A stretch of DNA of 64,000 bases, from the NCBI RefSeq assembly GCF_009792895.1, contig NZ_WSSC01000001.1:1240001-1304000 (forward strand), read 5' to 3'. Of this stretch, positions 47,183 to 56,302 are shown one piece after another (within the stretch, counting starts at the first letter, position 1; each line of letters begins with the position of its first letter). Origin of the DNA: Pigmentibacter ruber. Its GTDB lineage: Bacteria; Bdellovibrionota_B; Oligoflexia; Silvanigrellales; Silvanigrellaceae. The translations under genes and the position numbers were made by a program. The notes below the pieces were generated by a model, which was not told the DNA's origin, made no database searches, and saw only the letters and a list, made by a program, of their open reading frames with translations.

Positions 47183-50179
47183 ATGCTTAATTTTGAGGAC
47201 ACTGCATATCCGAGATTCAAAAAATCTTATTCAGAAAGTGAATTGCAAAAGTTATTTTATCCAAGTGAGGAAGAAATAGAATTTTGTAAAAATAACTCTA
47301 CAGGTGAAAAACCACTTCTATGTATGGTTCTTCTTTTAAAAAGCTTTCAAAATATTGGTTATTTTATTCAGCTTAATGAAATTCCAGAGCTTATAATAAA
47401 ATTTATTGTTGAAAAATCAAATTTTAAAGGAACAATTAATGAATTGATCCATGGATATCAGGATTCAGGTTCAAAAAGAAGGCATGTTAAATGTATAAGA
47501 GAATATTTAAATATAAAACAATTTAATAATGGCGGAAATGATTTACTTGAAAATGTTTTGCCAGAAATGGCATTAATTAAGCATGAACTTATAGATTTAA
47601 TAAATATTAGCTTGGAATATCTTGTTAAAGAAAGATTTGAGATTCCTGCTTTTAGAACTATTCATGATATTTGTAAATATCATAGAGCAAAAGTTAATCA
47701 TAAAATATACATAGATATTTTTGAAAAACTTGATCAGTCTGGAAGATATTATTTAGGAAATTTGTTCCTTGAAAGAAATCAAGAACATTCATTGTGGGAT
47801 GATTTAAAAAAAGATTTAGAAAAACCTAGTTTTAAAGTTATGGCTGATATGCTGATGAGACAAAAATTATTGCAAACCATGTCACGATATAACAATTTAA
47901 TTCAATATCTTCCACCTATAAAAATACAGACATTCTATGAAGAAGCTAATGGTTATGATATTGGAAGCTTATTTAAAGTTAAAGAAGACAAACGGCTTAC
48001 TTTGATACTTTGTTTTTTATATACAAAATTGGCTAGAATTAATGATGATTTATGCAATGTTTTTATAAAAAGAATAAAGAAATTTAATGTTCGAGCAAAG
48101 TTTGAACTTCAACTTTATCTTGATAAAAACTCTGAAAAGACAGAGTCAGTATTTAAAACATTTAATGAAATTGAGGATCAAGTAAAATCTGGAATACAAG
48201 AATTAGAAAAAATCAATGAAATTACGAATATTGTGAATAATAATCAAGAATTATTTGACTATGCAAGAACGCAAGTAGAATCTGGAATTAAAAATTTTAA
48301 CAGATTTGTGTGGAACCATTATAAACAAAGTAGAAAAAGATTACTGAAAATACTTACAGCACTAAATTTATCCTCTACTAGCGAAGATAGTTCAATCATA
48401 AATGCTATTGAATACATGTTATTTCACAAGGATACAACAACTGAATGGTTATATCCAGGGCGAATTTATAAGCGGAAAGGAAAAACAGGCCCAATTCTAA
48501 TTGATTTTTCTTGGATACTTGACAATTGGTGGAAGTTAGTAACTGGAAAAAAGAAAAGAGATGGTTTCCCCCAAAAAATAAATAGAAAACATTTTGAGGC
48601 TTGCTTATGTAATCAAATAGCGCTTGAGTTACAAGCAGGAGACTTGTGCATAAATAATAGCATAGATTACTCTGATTATAGAAAGGAACTTATTTCAGAA
48701 GAAGAGTCTCTTAGAACGCTAGATGAATATGGAAAATTAATAGGAATTTCCACTAATAAGAAACAATTTATTATAGATATTCAAAGTAATTTAGAAAAAT
48801 CAGCTAATTTTACTGATGAAACTTTTCAAGAAAATCCAGATTTTAAAATTCAAAATGGAGAACCTAAATTAAAGAAATATATTCCTATTGAAAAAGATAA
48901 AGCAAAACTAAAAGAACTTGAGAGTATGCTTGATAAAAAGATGCAAAAACATTCTATGTCATTGTTAAATATATTAATTTCTGGAAATAATTTATTGAAT
49001 TTAACAAAGTTCTTCGGACCAAATAGTGGACACGCAGCAAAAATTAAAGATGAAGAAATGCGTTATATTCTAACAATTTTTGCTTATGGAACGGGTCTTG
49101 GTCCAACTCAAACAGCAAAAGCTGTTCCTGAAGTAAATAGAAGAAAAATTTCATTTTTAAATTTAAGACATACTTCTGTTGATAAAATTGATAATTGTAT
49201 TAGAAGTGTTATAAATATTTACAATAAATTTGATTTACCTAAACTCTGGGGAAATGGTTCAAGAGCCGCTGCAGATGGGACTCATTGGGACATGTATGAT
49301 AATAATTTACTCTCTGAATATCATATAAGATATGGTCAATTTGGAGGAATTGGATATTATCATATTAGTGATACCTATATTGCATTATTTTCTCATTTTA
49401 TATCTTGCGGTATGAGAGAAGGAATATTTATTTTAGATGGACTTTCTAAAAATAAATCAGATATCCAGCCTGATACAATTCATGGAGATTCTCACGCTCA
49501 AATGCTCACAGGATTTGGTTTATCCTATCTCCTAGGTATAAAATTAATGCCCAGAATAAAAAATTGGAAAGATTTAAATTTTTACAAACCATCTTCAGAA
49601 CAGATTTTTAAACATATTGATTCCTTGTTTACAAAAGAAAAAATTGATTGGGATTTAATTGAAAAATATTTATATGATATGATTAGGGTCGCTCATTCAA
49701 TTAAGGCTGGTAAGATAAATCCATCAACAATATTAAAAAGATTAAACACTAGTTCTAGAAAAAATAAATTGTATTATGCCTTTAGAGAATTAGGCAGAGT
49801 TATACGAACAACTTATCTTCTCAATTATTTATCCGATCAAGATCTTAGAAGAATAGTCCAATCTTCAACTAATAAATGTGAATCATTTAATAAATTTGTA
49901 AAATGGATTTACTTTGGTGAAGATATGATTACTAAGAACGACAGAGAAGAGCAATTGAGAGTTATAAAATATAATCATTTAATAGCTGTCGTACTTACTT
50001 TTTATAATGTATATGCAATAACAAAATCAGTTAAAGAACTTACATCGGAAGGTCTCAAAGTAGATCCTATTCTTATTTCAAAAATTAATCCGTATCGAAC
50101 TGGCCATGTAAACAGATTTGGAGTTTATGAAATCCAGGATCGAAAATTAGATGATATTGACTTTGAACTGAAAGTTTGA
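47183..50179 (+). CDS. tnpA: Tn3-family transposase
   Basis: At 998 residues this is a full-length TnpA with the DUF4158-type N-terminal domain (ARTQVESGI region ~360) and the DDE catalytic domain. The acidic triad is D698 (AADGTHWDMY), D769 (IHGDSHAQ) and E900 (NKCESFNKFVKW). NTFGRKI-like RRKISFLNLRHTS precedes it. A GAGGT site lies before ATG. The product binds the 40-bp ends and makes 5-bp duplications, as found. Confidence 0.97.
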   Translation: MLNFEDTAYPRFKKSYSESELQKLFYPSEEEIEFCKNNSTGEKPLLCMVLLLKSFQNIGYFIQLNEIPELIIKFIVEKSNFKGTINELIHGYQDSGSKRRHVKCIREYLNIKQFNNGGNDLLENVLPEMALIKHELIDLINISLEYLVKERFEIPAFRTIHDICKYHRAKVNHKIYIDIFEKLDQSGRYYLGNLFLERNQEHSLWDDLKKDLEKPSFKVMADMLMRQKLLQTMSRYNNLIQYLPPIKIQTFYEEANGYDIGSLFKVKEDKRLTLILCFLYTKLARINDDLCNVFIKRIKKFNVRAKFELQLYLDKNSEKTESVFKTFNEIEDQVKSGIQELEKINEITNIVNNNQELFDYARTQVESGIKNFNRFVWNHYKQSRKRLLKILTALNLSSTSEDSSIINAIEYMLFHKDTTTEWLYPGRIYKRKGKTGPILIDFSWILDNWWKLVTGKKKRDGFPQKINRKHFEACLCNQIALELQAGDLCINNSIDYSDYRKELISEEESLRTLDEYGKLIGISTNKKQFIIDIQSNLEKSANFTDETFQENPDFKIQNGEPKLKKYIPIEKDKAKLKELESMLDKKMQKHSMSLLNILISGNNLLNLTKFFGPNSGHAAKIKDEEMRYILTIFAYGTGLGPTQTAKAVPEVNRRKISFLNLRHTSVDKIDNCIRSVINIYNKFDLPKLWGNGSRAAADGTHWDMYDNNLLSEYHIRYGQFGGIGYYHISDTYIALFSHFISCGMREGIFILDGLSKNKSDIQPDTIHGDSHAQMLTGFGLSYLLGIKLMPRIKNWKDLNFYKPSSEQIFKHIDSLFTKEKIDWDLIEKYLYDMIRVAHSIKAGKINPSTILKRLNTSSRKNKLYYAFRELGRVIRTTYLLNYLSDQDLRRIVQSSTNKCESFNKFVKWIYFGEDMITKNDREEQLRVIKYNHLIAVVLTFYNVYAITKSVKELTSEGLKVDPILISKINPYRTGHVNRFGVYEIQDRKLDDIDFELKV

Positions 50180-50233
50180 ATGGTGTAAAATGGGAACAGT
50201 ATACACCTAGTGCTTAATTATTGAGCTAAAAAT

Positions 50234-50273
50234 TTAAAGTGGCCCGATTCTGTACGAATTCTTACCTCCTACC
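50234..50273 (-). repeat. Right terminal inverted repeat (IRR)
   Basis: The reverse complement of the left repeat with one mismatch at base 5 from the end (GGTAGGAGG here against GGTATGAGG). Confidence 0.93.
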
Positions 50274-50278
50274 AACTT
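50274..50278 (+). repeat. Right 5-bp target duplication
   Basis: AACTT, identical to 42346-42350. Confidence 0.88.
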
Positions 50279-50405
50279 ATCCGGAATATCTTCATTTTCA
50301 AACATTTAATAAGTTTTTTTCATTAAAAGGCCGGATCGGGAAATTTTCTTCTTATAATAGTCTCTAGAATCTAAAACCATTCACTTCCAACTAGGAGACT
50401 CATCT

Positions 50406-50633
50406 ATGTTCAGTTATCAAGCCATTCCTTTAATAACAGCAGCCAATCAGATCGTTTGGGGTATTTTACCATTGCCAGCAGTCGGTGCTTCTACATCAGG
50501 CTATAGTACATGGGTGATTCCAAGCACTGATCCTGATATGCTAATTGATTCCATAAATGCATTTCAAAAAGATCCTCAATTTCTTATTGGGTATACTCTT
50601 TTAGTAGGGCTTCATTTATGGGTAAAACAATGA
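50406..50633 (+). CDS. Small hypothetical protein with one copy of a DPxF module
   Basis: The 75-residue protein is preceded by TATAAT (~50352) and AGGAGA, so it appears expressed. One module is visible: IVWGILPLP followed ~40 residues later by AFQKDPQFLIGYTLL. The same module occurs twice in the next gene, which starts 60 bases later. There is no signal peptide. No family is known to me. Confidence 0.6.
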   Translation: MFSYQAIPLITAANQIVWGILPLPAVGASTSGYSTWVIPSTDPDMLIDSINAFQKDPQFLIGYTLLVGLHLWVKQ

Positions 50634-50693
50634 AGCTGATATCAATTTATTTATATAATAATCAATCTTTATCTACAATTAGGAGCAAATAGT

Positions 50694-51143
50694 ATGCAAG
50701 TTTTTAATCTTACATCAAAAGTAATATCAAATAATCTTGTACTTTGGAGGATTGAATCAGCAAATTACATAGGAAATCAAAAAATTAATTCATTGCAAGG
50801 AACTAGCTCTTTTCAAAATGTTAAAGACGAGATTATCGAAGCTTTTGAAGATGATCCCCGTTTTCCTTGCGGATCAATGTTATGCGAAAATGGATCGCCA
50901 TTTTATACTAAGGTTTCATATCCGTGTTATAATCTTGAAATTAGCGAATTAAATAATTCTTTTAGATGGATTATTACTGCTTCTGATTATTTAGGAACTC
51001 CAAAAACTCCTGCTTTGCAAAACTCAAGTCCTACTAGAGAACAAGCAGAAATAGATAGCAAACATTCTTTTAATAATGATCCTCGTTTTCCACCTGGCTC
51101 TCATTTAATGAAAAATAAAGAAAAATTTTGCAATAAGCCTTAA
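50694..51143 (+). CDS. Small hypothetical protein with two copies of a DPRFPxGS module
   Basis: The 149-residue protein contains two ~60-residue copies. Each has W-(R/I)-I followed by a conserved end: AFEDDPRFPCGSML and SFNNDPRFPPGSHL. A third, more diverged copy is in the neighbouring 75-residue protein. TAGGAGC precedes the ATG. The repeated module suggests a binding protein or subunit produced by duplication; function unknown. Confidence 0.6.
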   Translation: MQVFNLTSKVISNNLVLWRIESANYIGNQKINSLQGTSSFQNVKDEIIEAFEDDPRFPCGSMLCENGSPFYTKVSYPCYNLEISELNNSFRWIITASDYLGTPKTPALQNSSPTREQAEIDSKHSFNNDPRFPPGSHLMKNKEKFCNKP

Positions 51144-51172
51144 CTGGAAATAGTATTTTGTTACTAAATGAT

Positions 51173-53992
51173 TTAAGGTTTGTAGTTACTTAGTGCTTTG
51201 AATATTTTGTAATATCTATCTTGCAAAGCTTTTTCACCACCTTCTACGACATCACAAACAGCTTTTCGAATCTTTTCATTTTGTAAAGCGCCAGTCTCTT
51301 TATGTCGAATTTGTGGATCTTTTCCTCCTGAAAATTTTAGGTGAATGATATTTTCTGCCCCTGTATTTATTGTAATATTAGCATTGTGGGTTATGATAAT
51401 AACTTGTTGATTTTTTTTGTAGTTTTTTATTAGTGGTATAATTGTATCCGAAATAAAAGTAAGATCAAGATCATCTTCTGGTTGATCAATGCAAAGTGTT
51501 TTATTTTCTATATTCATAACAAGTTCTAAAAATGCAGCAACTTTTTCACCAGGAGAAACATTGCTAATTGGTTCAAAAGATTTGTTTTTTGATATTTCAA
51601 CTTTGATTGTATCTTCAGGAAAGAATAAATCAAGTTCATCTTTTTTATTTAGTAATATATTTTTTAATTCTTTTTCAGCAGAGTTTTTAGGATTAAACTC
51701 AAACCATTTTCTCTTTTCATCATGAATATGTTTAAAAATGTTATCTATATTATCGTTTTTTGAGGATAAAAAAGTATCAAATAAAAAGCCACTTTTTTCA
51801 TCTTCAGATAGATAAAATGAAGAATATCTTTGATTTCGAGTGCCTATTTCATTCTGAAAAGATTGAGAAACATTTCTTTGACATATAAGATAACTTATTT
51901 TAATTTTTTTGAAATTATTATTTAATTTTGATTGATTATTGTTAATATCATCTATTTTTCTTTTTATCAATTCCCTTTTTTTTTGTTCAAGTTGAATAAT
52001 ATCTTTTTTAATTTTTTCTTTATCTTCATTTAATAGAATAAGGGCTTTTTTTTCTGATTCAATTTTTTCTTGCTCTTTTTTTAATTTATTTAATTTTTCA
52101 AAATCTTTTGAAAAATCTTGAATAGAGGCACCGTATTTATTTGTAAGTTCTTCATATTCTTTTTTTATTTGAATGTAATTTGAGTAAAAATATGTGTTTT
52201 CATGTAAAATCGATAATGTATCAAAATGCGAGTTTATCTGTTTTATATTTTCATGTAATAAACTTGTTAATTTTGTCAATTCAGAATTCCACTTAGTCAA
52301 TTCATTTTTTGTTTTTTCATCTAAATTAGAATTAATTTGAATGTTATAATTTGTCTCTTTATTAGGAATTTTATTTAGTTGATTAATGAAATTTTCTTTA
52401 ATAAAATCAGTTGATGTATTGAGGCTTTCATTTAAGCTATGATATAGTTTGTATTTATTGATAGTATCTTTATATTCTGTACTTTCAATTACTTTTATTT
52501 TTTCTTCAAGGATTTTTATTTCAGAATCAATAGATTCTAATTTAGATACTGAATTAGTAAATTTATTTATTTCTTCAATTTTTATTTTAAGAGTAGAAAA
52601 TTTATCTTTAATTTCTTCATTAATTTTTTCTAATTCTTCCTGAATAAATGATTTAATATATTCAAAAAAGTTATTTTCTTTTTGGCAAATTTCAAATATT
52701 TCTTTTTGACTAAATATTTTAACTGGAAGATATGTTTTTAATTGATCTTTCAAGATTAGACTATTATTTATGGTCCATTTTTTATCAGAATGTTCATATT
52801 TGAATGTTTCATACTCATTGTTAAGATTATTTAATGTTAGAGAAATTATCGTATTTATTTTTAATGCACCAGAATTTTCTTTTTCATTTCTTTCTTTAAA
52901 AAAATTTTTAAAACTATCTCTGTCTTGATCACTATCAATGACTGTAGGGTTTGATAAGATTTTTAAGAAATTAAAAATAGAAGATTTACCGCTGCCTCTG
53001 CTTCCTATGATAATATTTAACCAAGGATTAAATTTAATATTTAGAGGATCTTGTATTCCAGCAAATAAAGCATTATGTATTTCAATATTATCTATATACT
53101 TATGTTTAATTTCATTTAAATTTTCTGACGTGTCATTACTGCGTATTACTGAGTCAGAGCCATCATGAAGAGCAAGGCGGAGAGATTCAAAACTTGGGGT
53201 CTCCATTTTTACCCATGTAAATAATTCTTCTGTTGTATCTAAATTATGTGAATCTGAACCTAAAATAAAAGTAGTATTTTGTTTTTTATATTCCTCAATT
53301 TTTTGGGATATATATTTTAGATTTTTAAGTTTTTCTTTAGCAGGGTATTCAGCGCTTTGAGAGTCATAATTTTTTTTAAAATTTGAATTTTCATTTTCAA
53401 GATGTTTTATTTCGTTGGCAATATTATCAAGATTGCCTTTAAATTCCATAGCTAAAAATTTTTGTTTTGATCTTAAATAGTTATCAAGTTTAGGTTTGTT
53501 TTTAATATTGAAAAAGCCATTATCACTTCTATCAATATGAGCTGGTATTACAATAGCATTTTCTTGTATTTTATCAATCCAATCAAACTGACTTTGAATT
53601 TTTCGTTCTTGATTTGGAGCATCATAAAATAAAGCGCTATTTATATTAAAGGTTCCTCCAATTAAACGCTCAATATCTTTTGCATTCATACTATCTTTAA
53701 ATATTAATATAAAATGTATTTCATCAACTGTTAATTCAATCCCTTTAAATATATAAAAATATCTGTATTTTTCATCTTGTTTCTTTAATTTTGAGAGGGA
53801 ATCAGTTACACCATCGATCCAACCTGTATCGTTATGATCTGTAATAACGACACAATCAAGTCCTTTTTCTAAACACTTATTTATCCAGTCTTCAGTCGTT
53901 ATATGTTTTTGTTTATAATCCGTTGAACAAGGTGTATGAACATGGAAATCTATTTTCCACCATTTAGCTCCTGTAAAATTGCTTTGAATCAT
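51173..53992 (-). CDS. TrlF-family protein: PHP phosphoesterase domain plus SMC-like ATPase
   Basis: Residues 11-300 form a PHP domain: KIDFHVHTPCSTDY (H17, H19), VVITDHND, and a late LGSDSHN metal motif. Residues ~320-930 form an SMC/RecN-like ATPase with Walker A IIGSRGSGKSSIFNFL (~328), long coiled coils (~450-690), a signature-like SPGEKVAAF and Walker B LCIDQPEDDLD (~832). This PHP-ATPase architecture is annotated TrlF and occurs among defence genes. It stands next to the Tn3 passengers but outside the transposon. Confidence 0.85.
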   Translation of the reverse strand: MIQSNFTGAKWWKIDFHVHTPCSTDYKQKHITTEDWINKCLEKGLDCVVITDHNDTGWIDGVTDSLSKLKKQDEKYRYFYIFKGIELTVDEIHFILIFKDSMNAKDIERLIGGTFNINSALFYDAPNQERKIQSQFDWIDKIQENAIVIPAHIDRSDNGFFNIKNKPKLDNYLRSKQKFLAMEFKGNLDNIANEIKHLENENSNFKKNYDSQSAEYPAKEKLKNLKYISQKIEEYKKQNTTFILGSDSHNLDTTEELFTWVKMETPSFESLRLALHDGSDSVIRSNDTSENLNEIKHKYIDNIEIHNALFAGIQDPLNIKFNPWLNIIIGSRGSGKSSIFNFLKILSNPTVIDSDQDRDSFKNFFKERNEKENSGALKINTIISLTLNNLNNEYETFKYEHSDKKWTINNSLILKDQLKTYLPVKIFSQKEIFEICQKENNFFEYIKSFIQEELEKINEEIKDKFSTLKIKIEEINKFTNSVSKLESIDSEIKILEEKIKVIESTEYKDTINKYKLYHSLNESLNTSTDFIKENFINQLNKIPNKETNYNIQINSNLDEKTKNELTKWNSELTKLTSLLHENIKQINSHFDTLSILHENTYFYSNYIQIKKEYEELTNKYGASIQDFSKDFEKLNKLKKEQEKIESEKKALILLNEDKEKIKKDIIQLEQKKRELIKRKIDDINNNQSKLNNNFKKIKISYLICQRNVSQSFQNEIGTRNQRYSSFYLSEDEKSGFLFDTFLSSKNDNIDNIFKHIHDEKRKWFEFNPKNSAEKELKNILLNKKDELDLFFPEDTIKVEISKNKSFEPISNVSPGEKVAAFLELVMNIENKTLCIDQPEDDLDLTFISDTIIPLIKNYKKNQQVIIITHNANITINTGAENIIHLKFSGGKDPQIRHKETGALQNEKIRKAVCDVVEGGEKALQDRYYKIFKALSNYKP

Positions 53993-54269
53993 TTTTCATG
54001 CGCCTATAGAGTAAGAGATATTAATTATTAATGAAGAAAAGAAGTGAGGAGACACTGAATTTAAATACATTCTTCGAATTAACCATTTTTACTTAATAAA
54101 ATCAAGCAAAAAGAATAGAATGATTATGAAAAATTATTTGATATAGTAACAAACAATCAGATTTCATGAATGTCATTCTAAATTTATTCTGTGAATACTG
54201 TTTAATCTCGATAATGTAGCCAGTTTCAACGTCAGACTCTAAAGACAAAATATGTAATTTACACTTTAG

Positions 54270-54309
54270 CAGGATAATAGAGCTTATCCTGACTCTTGAT
54301 AGTTCCATA
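54270..54309 (+). repeat. Dispersed palindromic repeat, copy B
   Basis: CAGGATAA (54270-54277) pairs with TTATCCTG (54284-54291) around TAGAGC. Bases 54276-54309 match 58237-58270 at 31 of 34 positions. The core also resembles the reconstructed target of the Tn3 element. Confidence 0.7.
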
Positions 54310-54430
54310 AGACATACATTAAAAAATAGGACATAGAGAACATTACGCTGTTTTTAAGCAAAATTTTAATTTTTTGATATCTTAGTCTCATCCTCTTTGA
54401 GAAACGACAACCTGCCTACCTCAGGGCGGT

Positions 54431-54449
54431 CGAATCCTTACCTCTTACC
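54431..54449 (-). repeat. Probable remnant of a related Tn3-family end
   Basis: The reverse complement GGTAAGAGGTAAGGATTCG matches the outer 19 bases of the intact transposon's end at 17 positions, then diverges. Its orientation is that of a right end. Confidence 0.5.
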
Positions 54450-54728
54450 AGATAGATGAGATATCAGATTCTTAAATAAAAATAGTGATCATATTGAATA
54501 TAGAATAATTCTAAAAAAATTTCTTTTACTTTAAGTGCTGAAATATTAAAGTATATTTTAGAAAGTTAAAGGATGTTATTGAGAAAAAAATGAATAAATT
54601 GTAATGTCAGCGACAAGAAATTGTTCTTCGTAATTTATACGTAGTTCTTTTTTGAAAAAAATAATGGCTAAATTCTCCTATTTTTCAGCTATCAAAGAAA
54701 TAAAATTAAACATAAATAGAGGTAAATC

Positions 54729-56168
54729 ATGGAAAAGACTTTTCTATCAATTGTGAAACGTACGTTTATAATTTATGTGTTTTGTATTATTTCCTATCCT
54801 TCACTTGCTTTTAATCCTGAACAAATTCAAATTTTTCCAATAAATAAATATAATCAAGATATAAATCATTTTTTTGATCAAAATTCCTCCGAATTTAATG
54901 TTCCGATTTTTCATAATTCAATCATTGAAAATAAAGTCTCAGATTTTAAAGAACGCTTTATGGGTTCTCAATCACCTTGGTCCGAAAATTATGTGTCTCA
55001 ATTTTTAAAAACAAATCCCCCTGAGGAGTTATTAAAAAATAATTTCCGCAAATTTAGGGAAAATTGTGACACAACAAATCCTAAAAGCTTTTCATCAAAT
55101 TTTAGACCATATTCTTGTTCTTGGTTTGATCATACAATATCAAAAAATAGCAACTTTCAGCAATTTACAAATCCTCATTATAATTCGAAATATCGAGCCA
55201 TTGCTATAAATAATTCAGAGGCAAAGCTTTTCCCAACTTATGATCCTCTTTATTTCAACTATAAAATTGCTGGTAATGGTTATCCTTTCGATCAACTACA
55301 AGATTCTTCTATTTGGATTGGTAGTCCTTTATATGTTATCGGAATGAGTCAAAATGGTTGGTCCTTGGTAATCACTCATACAAATATTATGACCTGGGTT
55401 CCCTCTCAAAATATTGCTTTTGTATCGGACAAATTCATTAAAAATTATATTACATATGCAAATACAAATGGATTTCGTTCTATTATACGAACAGAAGCGA
55501 ATATTACTGTAGATGATCAAAACTTTAAAAATCTGAATACAGTTGCTGGTTATATTGGGAGCATTTTTCCAGGAAAAAATAAATCTGAAAATACAGTATG
55601 GATTCCGCATAAACTCAAAGATGGAACTGCAAGGTTAGTTTCAGCTGAAGTAAAAAATGAAGGAAGCACTTTTTTTCCTCTTTCCCCAACACCGGCTCAT
55701 TTTTCCAAAATTATAAAAGAATTAAATGGTAGAACATATGGATGGGGCGGCATGTATTTTAACAATGATTGCTCCCAAGAAATGCAAAGTATTTTTTCAG
55801 TTTTTGGAATATGGCTCCCACGTAATTCTGTAGACCAATATAAAACAGGAAAAATAATTGATTTAAGTAGTCAAAATACTGAGCAAAGAATACAAAGTTT
55901 AATAGATCTTGGGCGTAAACTTGTTACCCTTGTTTACATACCAGGTCATATTATGCTCTATGTTGGAAATATAAATGGAACACCATGGATTTATAATAAT
56001 ATATGGGCATTAAGACCCGCTGACAATAGTTACCGCTCTGTCATTGGACAATCCTTATTTTTACCAGTACTTAAAGAATACACCATTGAAAATTCCATTC
56101 TCATCTCTTTGGCAGACGACAAAAAAAGATCAAAATTTATTTTGACTTATTTAGATGAAATGCTCTGA
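54729..56168 (+). CDS. Secreted NlpC/P60 peptidase with SH3-like domains
   Basis: The 479-residue protein has a signal peptide (~1-28). An N-terminal region and SH3b-type strands (~150-310) follow as in the N_NLPC_P60/SH3 architecture, then the NlpC/P60 core: YGWGGMYFNNDCSQE gives C348, and IPGHIMLYVG gives H407. These enzymes cleave stem peptides (gamma-D-Glu to meso-DAP) of peptidoglycan. It may remodel the own wall or attack that of others. It is complete. Confidence 0.9.
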   Translation: MEKTFLSIVKRTFIIYVFCIISYPSLAFNPEQIQIFPINKYNQDINHFFDQNSSEFNVPIFHNSIIENKVSDFKERFMGSQSPWSENYVSQFLKTNPPEELLKNNFRKFRENCDTTNPKSFSSNFRPYSCSWFDHTISKNSNFQQFTNPHYNSKYRAIAINNSEAKLFPTYDPLYFNYKIAGNGYPFDQLQDSSIWIGSPLYVIGMSQNGWSLVITHTNIMTWVPSQNIAFVSDKFIKNYITYANTNGFRSIIRTEANITVDDQNFKNLNTVAGYIGSIFPGKNKSENTVWIPHKLKDGTARLVSAEVKNEGSTFFPLSPTPAHFSKIIKELNGRTYGWGGMYFNNDCSQEMQSIFSVFGIWLPRNSVDQYKTGKIIDLSSQNTEQRIQSLIDLGRKLVTLVYIPGHIMLYVGNINGTPWIYNNIWALRPADNSYRSVIGQSLFLPVLKEYTIENSILISLADDKKRSKFILTYLDEML

Positions 56169-56302
56169 ATATTCATTCAATAAATTTGGTAAAAACAATC
56201 TTATTCTTTAATCTGTTTTAAAGGTAGTAAGAATTATTGATTGTAAAAAATTGACATCCTCACCTTCGTAAGTATTTTATTCCATCAAGCTTACCACTTG
56301 CA

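Larger units (their letters stand above)
42351..50273. mobile_element. Intact Tn3-family transposon with three passenger genes
   Basis: The 7,923-bp element is bounded by 40-bp inverted repeats with one mismatch and a 5-bp direct duplication (AACTT), the hallmark of Tn3-family insertion. It holds divergent tnpA (998 aa) and tnpR (183 aa) with a res-type gap between, and three co-oriented passengers downstream of tnpR. All five genes are intact, so the insertion looks recent. The passengers are a LamG-like/NDT-like protein, a SLATT membrane protein and a PD-(D/E)XK protein. Removing the element and one AACTT restores a small palindrome in the target. Confidence 0.93.
53993..54728. other. Intergenic region with dispersed repeat and transposon-end remnant
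   Basis: No gene is seen. It holds a copy of a palindromic repeat (54270-54309) and a sequence like the Tn3 end (54431-54449). The rest is AT-rich. GAGG before ATG 54729 starts the next gene. Confidence 0.4.

Noticed and set aside
54410-54450. Possible tRNA T-arm (GGTCGAATCC)
   Set aside because: One base short of the T-loop consensus and no acceptor stem or anticodon arm can be folded on either strand; it matches the Tn3-end remnant better.
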